Source: Saposhnikovia divaricata
Lineage: Eukaryota; Streptophyta; Magnoliopsida; Apiales; Apiaceae
Assembly (NCBI GenBank): GCA_036435485.1
Contig: CM071600.1
Coordinates: 111,034,046-111,098,045, forward strand
Reading direction: 5' to 3'
DNA: 64,000 nt
Both the position numbers and the translations under genes were made by a program. Every line of letters begins with the position of its first letter. The stretch's first letter is position 1. Under the pieces are notes generated by a model. That model saw only the letters and a program-made list of their open reading frames with translations, ran no database searches and was not told the DNA's origin. Positions 37,697 to 46,363 of this stretch are shown here, piece by piece.

Positions 37697-38590
37697 GCTG
37701 CTACCCCCACGCGACACCAGCCTCCCCTCCTTCCACCATTCGACACCATCCCTGGCCACCACCGAGCTCGCCGGCGCCGCCCAATCCGCGCTGATGCGCC
37801 ACCACAGTCCTCCCCTGCTCAGACTCGCCATCCACACACAATACACATGCTATACATACACACACACACACCCACTCCTCTTCATCAATTAACCCACAAA
37901 TCAATTTTCTCTCATCCCCCTTCACTTTTCTCTCTTTTTCCCCAATTTTTTTCTTTCTCCCCGTGTTCTACCGTGTGTGTGTGTTTTTGCTATTGGGCTT
38001 GGCCAAATAAAATATAATACCGCACAATACTCCTTGGCCCAATTACAACACTACTTATTCACATTTAAAACTACTACGCAACTCTCGTAAATCGAATTTA
38101 AATAAAATATTCAGAAAATTAAACTTTTCACTTTTAAATTAAAGAATATAAAATTAGGAGCACGCACATATTTTCGATATATTTTTCGGATCAAAAATGA
38201 ATTAAATATGAATTTTCAAAATTTTGATCCTTTAAATACAATAAAACTCTTAAAATCATTTTAAAATACTCAACCACCCAAATTAATCCACCCAACAATT
38301 TTTAAAACTAAATAAATATATAAAGATAATATTACAAAAGATTTCATGATTTTTAATCCCTCCGATAATTTTATAAAATTTACAGAGGATCAAAAATACA
38401 TGATTTAAATATACTTGAATCCTCAAAATTACAAATAAAAATATACTGACCTTCATGGCTCATACTAATCATCATATAATCACACAAACATAACTTCACA
38501 CATATTCCACTTTCCAACAATACTCACATAATAATATTCATAATTTATATAAAATAAATAATTCAAAATTCAAAATTTTCTAGGGCGTCA
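36836..38590 (-). repeat. Solo LTR B, segment 4 (sense 5' end)
   Basis: Non-coding. Includes a (CT)n microsatellite at 37643-37695, a C/T-rich stretch up to about 37960, and AT-rich flanks. Arg/Glu or Ser/Leu repeat frames over the microsatellite (37480-37749, 37608-37892, 37631-37846) are artefacts. Ends GGGCGTCA, the sense start TGACGCCC. Confidence 0.72.
37643..37695. repeat. (CT)26 microsatellite
   Basis: Uninterrupted CT dinucleotides over about 53 bases inside LTR B. Confidence 0.95.
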
Positions 38591-38597
38591 TATTGCA
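38591..38597. repeat. Target-site duplication of nested block B, right copy
   Basis: TATTGCA, equal to 1607-1613. Confidence 0.8.
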
Positions 38598-38910
38598 GCT
38601 GGTAGCTGTTGTGCACAGATTCTGTTGATGAAGAATCAATTGCTAGATTATGGATTGAGGTACAGTAAAATACCTATTTACTGTGATAATTAAAGTTCTA
38701 CTGCTATGACAGGTAATCCAGTACAGCATTCAATGACCAAGCACATCAGTATAAGGTATCACTTTACCAGAGAACATGTAGAGGAAGGGAATATTGAGCT
38801 TCATTTTGTGTCTACAGAACAACAGCTTGCAGACATCTTCACCAAGCCATTGAGTGAAGCTGTATTTAGAAGGCTGGTAAATGAACTAGGAATGGTCTCT
38901 GGTTTTGACT
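38598..38910 (+). pseudogene. Copia (Sirevirus-like) pol, last part: end of RNase H
   Basis: Continuation of the frame interrupted at 1613: AGSCCAQ, then IPIYCDN, then HISIRYHFTREHVEEG and LADIFTKPLSEAVFRRLVNELGM, the standard C-terminus of Copia RNase H, with a stop at 38908-38910. A TAA at 38691-38693 right after CDN, where CAA or a similar codon is expected, inactivates it. With 3-1613 it makes a 1.9 kb pol tail that was whole before B inserted. Confidence 0.92.
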
Positions 38911-39187
38911 AGAGATATTGGTTAGACTCAAAATTTTACTTATGTAATGTGTTGCTCATAATTCTGTGGTATGTTAACTGCTATGTGAACACTGTTGTTA
39001 AATTCTGCTATGCAAACTCTAATCATTAACTGTTAAGCTCTGTTAGCATGCTCTGTAGGTCATACACTGTTAACATGTTGGATAAAATCTGAGAAACCCT
39101 GATATTATTATTGTCTGAACGTAAACACCGATGAAGAAATATGTATGAAGCATGATTCTCAGTAAATAATCATGAATTCTTCTATAG
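38911..39187 (+). other. Short post-pol stretch of element E, cut off at the junction with F
   Basis: 277 bp with no frame. A Sirevirus would normally continue with an env-position ORF and a 3' LTR; neither is present. The breakpoint to F is at about 39180-39188 and shows no LTR end and no target duplication. Confidence 0.6.
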
Positions 39188-41172
39188 ATGCCGAGTTATG
39201 CTAAGTTCATGAAGGGTATCCTATCAAGGAAGCTGAAACTTGAGGAATTGGAAACCGTTGCTTTAACAGAAGAGTGCAGCGCCATCCTCCAACAGAAATT
39301 GCCCCCGAAACTCAAGGATCCTGAAAGCTTCACCATACCATGTACTATTGGCAATCTGTCCTTCGACAAATGCTTATGTGATTTGGGAGCTAGCATTAAT
39401 TTAATGCCTCTCTCGGTTTTCAAGCAACTTGGTGTACCTGATCCAAAGCCCACAAATATCTCATTACAGCTAGCAGACCGGTCAGTCACGTATCCAAGAG
39501 GTATAGTGGAAGATGTCTTGGTAAAGGTGGATAAGCTTATCTTTCCTGCTGATTTTGTCATTCTAGACTTTGAGGAAGATAAGAAGATTCCTATCATTTT
39601 GGGAAGACCATTTCTAGCTACGGGCCGAACTCTGATTGACGTCCAAAAAGGAGAGCTAACTATGAGAGTGCATGATCATAACATCACTTTCAATGTGTTC
39701 TCAGCAATGAAATTGCCAACAGTGGAAGAAGAGTGTTTTAAGGTGGACAGGGTGGACACATCCGTGAATAGAGAAGTTGAGCAGCTATTGATTTTAGATC
39801 CCTTAAAAAGAGCTTTAAAAGGCGATTCTGATGATGAAGATGATGAAAGAGCAGAGCAAATTCAGATGTTGAATTCAGCCCCGTGGAAGAGGAGGTTTGA
39901 TTTTTCAGTTGAGTCTCTTGGGTTAGAAGATCTTAAAAAGTCGCAGGCGTACCTTAAACCATCTATTGAAGAGGCACCTTCTCTTGAGCTCAAACCCTTG
40001 CCGGATCACTTGAAGTATGCATATTTGGGTGATTTATCTACATTGCCTGTTATTATTGCTGCTAACCTATCAGGAAGTGAAGAAGATAAACTATTTCGGA
40101 TTTTGCAAGAATTCAAATCAGCAATTGGATGGACCATCGCAGATATTAAAGGAATCAGTCCTTCTTACTGCATGCATTAGATTCTTCTTGAGGTAGGTAG
40201 CAAACCTTCTGTAGAGCATCAGAGAAGACTCAATCCAATCATGAAAGATGTGGTGAAGAAGGAGATTCTTAAGTGGCTGGATGTAGGGATCATTTATCCT
40301 ATTTCAGACAGTTCTTGGGTAAGTCCAGTGCAATGTGTGCCTAAGAAAGGAGGCATGACAGTGGTAGCTAATGAGAAAAATGAGTTAATCCCTACTCGGA
40401 CAGTCATAGGGTGGAGAGTATGCATGGATTATCGGAAACTAAACAAAGCCACCAGGAAAGATCACTTCCCTCTTCCGTTCATTGATCAGATGTTGGACAG
40501 GCTGGCTGGCCATGAGTATTACTGCCTTCTTGATGGTTATTCAGGTTACAATCAGATCTGTATCGCCCCCGAAGATTAGGAGAAGACCACATTCACTTGT
40601 CCTTTTGGCACTTTTGCTTTTCGACGAGTTTCTTTCGGGCTCTATGGTCCACCGGCTACCTTTCAGAGATGCATGATGGCCATATTATCTGACATGATTG
40701 GAATAAATGTGGAGGTTTTCATGGATGACTTTTCAGTTTTTGGAACTTCGTACGATGAGTGCTTGCACAACCTGAGCCTAGTGCTGAAAAGATGTGTTGA
40801 GACTAATCTGGTGCTCAATTGGGAGAAATGTCATTTCATGGTGCAAGAAGGAATCATTCTTGGGCACAAGGTATCTAGTAATGGGCTCGAGGTGGATAAG
40901 GCAAAAGTAGAGACTATTGAACGACTGCCTCCTCCAATCTCAGTTAAAGGAATCCGCAGCTTTCTTGGACATGCAGGTTTCTATCGGCGATTCATACAAG
41001 ACTTCTCCAAAATTTCTAAGCCGTTGTGTAAATTGCTGGAGAAAGACACCCCTTTCAAGTTTGATGATGATTGCTTGGATGCTTTCGAGCTATTGAAGAA
41101 GAAGTTGACATCAGCCCCGATTATTACAGCACCTAATTAGGAAGAGTCATTCGAGCTAATGTGCGATGCTAG
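39188..41172 (+). pseudogene. Element F protease, reverse transcriptase and partial RNase H
   Basis: One frame with three TAG stops (40178-40180, 40577-40579, 41138-41140). Protease: LCDLGASINLMPLSVF. Reverse transcriptase: WRVCMDYRKLNKATRKDHFPLPF, LLDGYSGYNQ (catalytic Asp kept), VFMDDFSVFG. RNase H starts with FELMCDAS and is then lost at about 41173. The stops at 40577 and 41138 stand where Gln and Trp are expected in related elements (APED-x-EKTTF; APN-x-EESF), which are single-base changes. Protein similarity to D is clear but not close, so F is a different Athila family. Non-functional. Confidence 0.92.
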
Positions 41173-41283
41173 TGTTTTTTATTTCGTATACCATGTGAGT
41201 TCATATTAGTTGCATTTCATGGCATGCATATTTCATGATCCCTTAGAACGAGCTAATTCTGATTGGTAGGTAGGTGTCTAATT
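41173..41283. repeat. 111 bp direct repeat, left copy, at the RNase H breakpoint of F
   Basis: Nearly identical to 42723-42832 (one indel and one substitution seen). It starts exactly where the RNase H frame ends, so it marks the deletion or template-switch junction. Confidence 0.9.
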
Positions 41284-41497
41284 CAAGTTCAAGAAGGATT
41301 CAAGTTTGGGGGAAGTTGTACAAGTTCACCTCTTTGATTCATAGTGGGTATATCTCTTCTCTAATTTTATTTTTACTATGAATTTGTGTTCTTGTAAATT
41401 GGGGGTTTTATATTAGTCTTGTTATTTGGGTGTTTTTGGTGTGATTTTTGCTTGGTGGTTGATGGTGGAATTATTGTTGAGTTGGATTTTGATTATT
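41284..41497 (+). other. Element F spacer with PPT-like motif
   Basis: Non-coding, contains AAGTTTGGGGG at 41302-41312, the first of four copies of the PPT core in F. Confidence 0.6.
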
Positions 41498-42554
41498 ATG
41501 GCTCCTAAGCGAATGAGGGGTAGTTCTAGTAGGGTGGAGAGATTTTCTTCTCTGGAGGCGGAGGTAGAGTATGATGGTGGAATTGTGGGGGTTTTTTCCA
41601 ACTCGTCATTATGGGTTGGTTGAGGTGATTAGTGAGTTACGTTGGGGAGAGATTTGTAAGGCACCTATTCCGGTTCCGGTGAATGTGGTTAGGGAGTTTT
41701 ATGCGAATGCTAAAGATGAGCAGAATGGTGTATGTATGGTTCGTGGTAAACGGGTGGATTATAGATCAGATGCTATTCGTCCGATTTTGGGACAACCACC
41801 TAAGCTTGTGGGGGATGAAAATTGGGCACTGAAGACTAGTGATGATGTGGATATGAAGGCGATTGTTCGTGAACTTTGTGTTCCCGGTACAAGTTGGAAG
41901 TATAAATTGGGAACTAATGAGCCTCTTTCTTTTCTGTCTTCTGCTATGAATAAGTTTGCACGAGCATGGTATCTATTTCTTTGTGCCAATATTATGCCTA
42001 CTTCTCATACGGGTGAGGTCACAGCTGATAGAGCGATTATTCTTTGGGGCATTCTAAATGAAAAATACATTGATGTCGCCCATATTGTTCAGCAGAATAT
42101 TCGCAGGTGTTTAAAGTCTTGTGCACTTTCATCGATGCCCCATGCTTCTATCATAGTTGGGTTGTGTATGGTTAGTGGTGTTACATGGGGTGCGGATGAG
42201 GAGTTGCAGTCACCTTTGCCTTCCATTGTTGACGTGTCTATTAATCGGATGCCAGAATGGCAAGGTGGAATCCCACATCCTAGGGGGCTTGGGTATGATG
42301 TTAGTGGTGCTGGTACTAGTGGTCAGGGAGCGGGCGCTCAGCCACGGGTTTCGAGAGTACCAAGGGTTTTGGATGCTCACTTTAGACGTTTTTATAGGCG
42401 TATGGATGCTATACATGCTAGTAACCGGGAGTATGCTGAGGATATGGCTACAGCTTTGAGAGATGCGGGTATTCAGGCCCAGTGGCCCGTTTATGGAACT
42501 CGTACACCTTATCCACCGCCAGATACTGATTCATCCGAGGATGAGGACGAGTAG
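41498..42554 (+). pseudogene. Element F second ORF (putative plant transposon protein type)
   Basis: The ATG at 41498-41500 opens MAPKRMRGSSSRVERF in one frame; the continuation FFPTRHYGLVEVISELRW lies in another, joined by an indel in the G/T run at about 41587-41597. The rest is open to 42554, about 350 codons in total. Conserved-looking blocks are VNVVREFYANA, VRGKRVDYRSDAI, WYLFLCANIMPTSHTGEVTADRAIILWGIL. This resembles the 'putative plant transposon protein' family found in Athila-like elements. The C-terminus is acidic (DTDSSEDEDE). No signal peptide or membrane segment is obvious. Function in the element is unknown to me. Apart from the frameshift it is well preserved. Confidence 0.8.
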
Positions 42555-43810
42555 GTATGTTTTCTGCTATCCCTTGAATATTTTAAGTTTGGGGGTGGTT
42601 TGAGGGATTAGTAGTTGTTGTTGTATTTTGTGTTCATGTAGGATTTCATGCTTTGCATATTAGTAGTAGTAAATTATGCATGTATGTTCGTGTTATCTAC
42701 GTTTGTTTCATATAGGACATTCTGTTTTTTATTTCGTATACCATGTGAGTTCATATTAGTTGCATTTCATGGCATGCATATTTATGATCCCTTAGAACGA
42801 GATAATTCTGATTGGTAGGTAGGTGTCTAATTGAGTGTGGTAATGATGAATAGAGGGTTGACTTATAGCTTCTATGAAATTGACTTATGTGTTTCAGAAA
42901 CAAAACTAATTACACAGTCTCATTGGGTGCTTTTGGGCTAGGTTGAGGTCACGCTTGTTTGGATGTTTTGAGATTTAATCACTTGATTATAGTTAGAATA
43001 TTCTTTATTCCCTTGATGGCCTAGAACACTTAAGTCTAAGTTTGGGGGGAAAACGGGGATTTCATGCTTAATTGTAAATAATTGTCAATAATGGCCAGGC
43101 ATCAAATGACTAGTAGCCGGCTCATATTTATATGAGTAGTCTAGGGTTGGAATTGAGAATTCTCATTCCAGATTGCATAAAAAAAACAGAAAAAAACAGA
43201 AAAAAAAAAAGAAAAAAAAAAGAAGAAAAAAAAGGAAAAAGAAATAGTCAAAAGTGTCAATTGTTTATATGCAAAATTAACTAGGGTGAGCTCTTTAATA
43301 CTCAAGCTATTAAGTTCGCGGGGACTTTGTGCCTAGTGACCTAAGGCTTTTATAGTCTGGGATCCACTAACCCAACGCTCGTTACATGGGTATTATTGTA
43401 TAAGCCTTTCGGGGTCTCATCCATTGCACGGTTAAATAAGCATGCTTGTATATATGTGTCGTAGTAGTAGTAATAAACCATGAATTTCTGTCTACCTTGG
43501 ATAAGGATGGAGGTGTTCTTAGGTTATGAAGTGTCTACAGTCTATTCTATTTAAAAACCTGTGATTGTCTTGACGAAGAGCATGTATGATTTTTGATCTA
43601 GTTTTGGGAGTATTTCTGATGAGCATTGCACACACGCACGTTTCTGTTCATGTAATGTTAGTATACGGGAACTTGGTCGAGCTCTATTTGGATTTAGTTG
43701 AATTCTCTAAGATTTTTGCTTGCTAGTTGGTTTTGGTTAGTTTGAAGGGGATCGTTGTATTTTTCATATTAGTTGCATTCATGCATTGCATTGCATTAGG
43801 TTAAATGAAT
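42555..43810 (+). other. Element F spacer with repeat copy and PPT-like motifs
   Basis: Non-coding. Holds the right copy of the 111 bp repeat, AAGTTTGGGGG at 42585-42595 and at 43038-43048, and an A-rich low-complexity run (43180-43250) of (A)n with G and C interruptions. Confidence 0.7.
42723..42832. repeat. 111 bp direct repeat, right copy
   Basis: See 41173-41283; offset between copies is 1,550 bp. Confidence 0.9.
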
Positions 43811-43938
43811 TTTGTGGGTACATTCACTATAGGCCCTCACGAGACCTTACTAGTCCACTAGGGCTGCATAGGGGTTTAAAGGGCTTGTTACATATGCCAA
43901 ATGCAACCGTGATCACCTACGGAAGTGGTAGTAGTTAG
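43811..43938 (+). other. 128 bp conserved non-coding module upstream of the PPT (element F copy)
   Basis: Ungapped match to the minus strand of 24486-24613 with 14 mismatches. It ends 40 bases before the PPT. Both frames around it are closed. See the findings. Confidence 0.85.
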
Positions 43939-43956
43939 TTAGTTGTAATTGTTTAT

Positions 43957-43970
43957 GCTTGAGGACAAGC
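43957..43970 (+). other. Pre-PPT hairpin of element F
   Basis: GCTTG - agga - CAAGC, ending 21 bases before the LTR. Counterpart of 24441-24459 in D. Confidence 0.55.
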
Positions 43971-43978
43971 ATCGGTTT

Positions 43979-43991
43979 AAGTTTGGGGGTG
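43979..43991 (+). promoter_or_regulatory. Polypurine tract of element F
   Basis: AAGTTTGGGGGTG directly before TGATAAGTGG, the start of the 3' LTR. Confidence 0.85.
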
Positions 43992-45475
43992 TGATAAGTG
44001 GATTTTATATCCACTTGGATCGCTTAAATTCGGATTAAATTGATTGACTTGGCCCCAAGTTTATTGTAGTTTTGATGTGTTTTGCTTAGTTGTGCAGACT
44101 TACAAGAATGTCGATTATGGGTGATGCTTCTATCGTGTTTGGAGGATTAATTGATTTAAATTCGGATTTTCCGGGAAGGTTGCGTAGTCTACACTGTTTT
44201 GGCCATATCTGGAGTTCTAGAAGTCCGTTTTCAGCGATCTTACAGCTCACGCGAAGCTTGAGAGATTTTCTACAACCTGGGATAGATAGCAGGTGGACAT
44301 GCTGAATAAATTCGCGCGCGTGTTCTATGAGAAGCCAAGCAGAAAAATTCCAGTTTTGCCCTTTTTCTAATTCTAATTGTATTTTGGGCAGTTTTTGGTA
44401 CCTTAATCGAATTCTAATTGTAATAGGAGGTAATTGCTTATTGGGCAAGACTTCTAGAGTCTATTTAAACACATCCTACCATGTAATTTGTATCAGATTT
44501 TTATTATTGTAACGTAGAACTGCAAGAGAGAAGAGTGGAGAAGGATTCAAGCTCGGTGACAAGCAAAGATCTAGATCTACTTCATCTTTTGTATACTTTG
44601 GATTATAGATTTGTTCTCTCAACTCTTGTTTTTATTAATATTATTGCTTCTTTCTTTCATATCTTGTTTAATATTATGTTTTCATCTAATCCCATGGTGA
44701 CGAATGGTTCAACTATGAACTAATCGTTGTCATGGGATCCTAATGGATTTATCTATGTAGCTTAGTAGTTTGTATGCTTTAAAGATTTATATGTGGTGAA
44801 TTCTTGATATCCGTGTATGGTTGTGCTTCATGAATTTAGATTCGTAGCTAACATCTAATATGTTAATCTCTTGCTAAACGAGAGTGGATCTTGAGATTTA
44901 GAACTTGCCATGCTAGCATATGATAGGTTGATGTTTTAACATCATGATTTTTGGCGTAAATAGAGATATTATGCTACCCTATGTGATCTATGTGGATAAC
45001 TTGTGCTTAAACCTCTATGTTTTCAAATTCTATAGAGATATAGGGTATAAACATAATAGGTGTCTACTCATCTTCTATCTCTTTTGTGGATGTGTGTGTA
45101 GTTTGGTGCTAGTATACTGAGAGGTAACTTTTACTTGTTTCGTGTTTTCCGATCAGATATCAAAACCATCACATGTATTGATTAAAGGCTGCGACTCTAA
45201 GTGAAGTAGATAATGAAATTAGGATTCCATGTTTTATCTCATATAAGTAATTCATATTAAATTCTCATTAGTTAATTATTCTTAGCTTAATAATTTGCAT
45301 CCTAGTTAATTTAGATAATTAAAACCTCATTCTTGTTATTTGTCTTAGCAGTGGATTAAAACCAAAAATTGTTGCATGGGCATATTTACTGATTTAAACC
45401 TAACCAGATCTCTGCGGAATGAACTTTAATTATATTACTTGTGACTACGTGCGCTTGCGTAATTTTGTGTTAACA
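43992..45475 (+). repeat. Element F 3' LTR (about 1.48 kb)
   Basis: Starts TGATAAGTGG after the PPT. I place the end at TAACA (45475) because CACTA transposase coding DNA starts at the next base and the preceding GACTACGTGCGCTTGCG is typical of Athila LTR ends. A TATA-like TATTTAAA is at 44462-44469. No second copy exists in the window, so the exact end rests on the junction. Confidence 0.8.
43996..44016 (+). other. LTR-start hairpin of element F
   Basis: AAGTGGAT - TTTAT - ATCCACTT, a perfect 8 bp stem at the same offset (+4) and of the same total length (21) as in D. Confidence 0.75.
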
Positions 45476-45756
45476 TTTATCCTCTTCAAATGCCATTGGT
45501 TTGATCACACGACACATGTTAAAGTTGATAGACACCGGATGAGTACCGTGGACGTCAAATCAAAGCTAAATGCCGAAGACGTGTTTGTGTTAGCTAGCCA
45601 AGCCCATCAAGTGTATTATGCACCAAAAATTTCAAACGCAAAATCATCTTGGTACACGGTTCTAACAACAAAGAGTCGGGAAGTTGATGAAAGCGTGTCA
45701 ACCAAAGAAAAGACCAAAATCGACGATGAAGCTTTAAAAAATGAAGTGTCGAATGC
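45476..45756 (+). pseudogene. CACTA TNP2-type transposase, penultimate coding piece
   Basis: The frame entered at 45476 reads LFKCHWFDHTTHVKVD and EDVFVLASQAHQVYYAP, then SWYTVLTTKSREVDES. This is the C-terminal region (DUF4216-like) found in CACTA/En-Spm TNP2 transposases, which cut the transposon at its ends. Everything upstream was lost or displaced by F. The frame stops at 45756 only because G is inserted; it resumes at 58133. Confidence 0.8.
45752..45756. repeat. Target-site duplication of element G, left copy
   Basis: AATGC before TGTTGAGTATT; repeated at 58128-58132 after GACTAACA. Confidence 0.9.
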
Positions 45757-46363
45757 TGTTGAGTATTGAATACAGTAAAAGAACACAGGGGGGTGAATGG
45801 ATTCTTGAACTTTTCTACATTCTTGAATCTTTGCAGCAAGATATGTGTTGAGTGTGTGAGATATGTAAGTGCGGATAACAAAGACAAACACAACACAATA
45901 TCACTTTAATCTAATATTTTATTAGATAAACATTCTGCGACAATCTGTGAATACAAATGGTAGTATTCTCAGCTTCGTTTTTCTTAGAGAGATATTTCTT
46001 GTGATGTATATGAAAATATTATCTCTAAAACTTATCTGCTAAGGAAGTGAGGCTGTATCCTTATAGACATGGATACACCTACTTACTACAAATAAGGTAG
46101 GTAAACAAACTACTTTCCAGTCTGTCTATCTCATTTGAGTAAGAGTCCAAACAGCTACAGATTTGACTTTGCAAAGCCTGTTCAGATCCACTTCTTTAGC
46201 TCCTTGTCCCTTTGTCTTATCTCTCCAAGCTTTTTTGTAGGCTTTCCAATGTGCTTTATAGTACATAGTCAAATAAAGCGTCTTGGCTTGTTGCAGGTTT
46301 CTAACTTGTACAATTCTTCAGTATTTTGTCTCCAAGAATGTATTCGAGAAGTGGCTAAGTGAT
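45757..46363 (-). repeat. Element G 3' LTR, truncated
   Basis: Matches 56812 onward for about 607 bp with about 20 substitutions and a few indels, then diverges after GTGGCTAAGTGAT. About 700 bp of the LTR, including its sense start, is missing. Confidence 0.9.

Larger units (their letters stand above)
1614..38590 (-). mobile_element. Nested insertion block: solo Gypsy LTR B carrying elements A, C and D
   Basis: Removing A (2134-17746), C (18505-21883), D (23108-36830) and their duplicated target bases leaves about 4.25 kb. It begins TGTAACGG on the plus strand and ends GGGCGTCA, so in minus sense it reads TGACGCCC to CGTTACA, like the LTR ends of A and C (CCGG-rich end, GTTACA or GTCACA). 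No gag, pol, PBS or PPT is seen in the B pieces, so B reads as one LTR left by recombination between the two LTRs of a full element. It sits inside the pol of Copia element E. The alternative of a truncated full element is less likely because both ends look like LTR termini. Confidence 0.75.
39188..45475 (+). mobile_element. Element F: 5'-truncated Athila-lineage Gypsy element
   Basis: Contains protease, reverse transcriptase, part of RNase H, a rearranged spacer, a second ORF, a spacer with the 128 bp conserved module, PPT and a 3' LTR, all in plus sense. No 5' LTR, PBS or gag is present: the sequence starts inside pol at the MPSYAKFMK motif. RNase H is cut after CDAS and integrase is missing. 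The 3' LTR end abuts CACTA coding DNA at 45476. Confidence 0.88.

Noticed and set aside
37480..37925. Frames with Arg/Glu or Ser/Leu repeats
   Set aside because: Translations of the (CT)26 microsatellite.
1614..38590. B as a complete retroelement rather than a solo LTR
   Set aside because: The B pieces sum to about 4.2 kb, have LTR-type ends only, and contain no PBS, PPT, gag or pol.
39180..39190. TTCTTCTATAG before ATG at 39188 as a splice acceptor making a Copia-Athila fusion transcript
   Set aside because: No donor or transcript evidence; it sits at an element breakpoint and pol here is full of stops.
45594..45896. Minus-strand frames over the CACTA tail
   Set aside because: Antisense shadows spanning the junction with element G.
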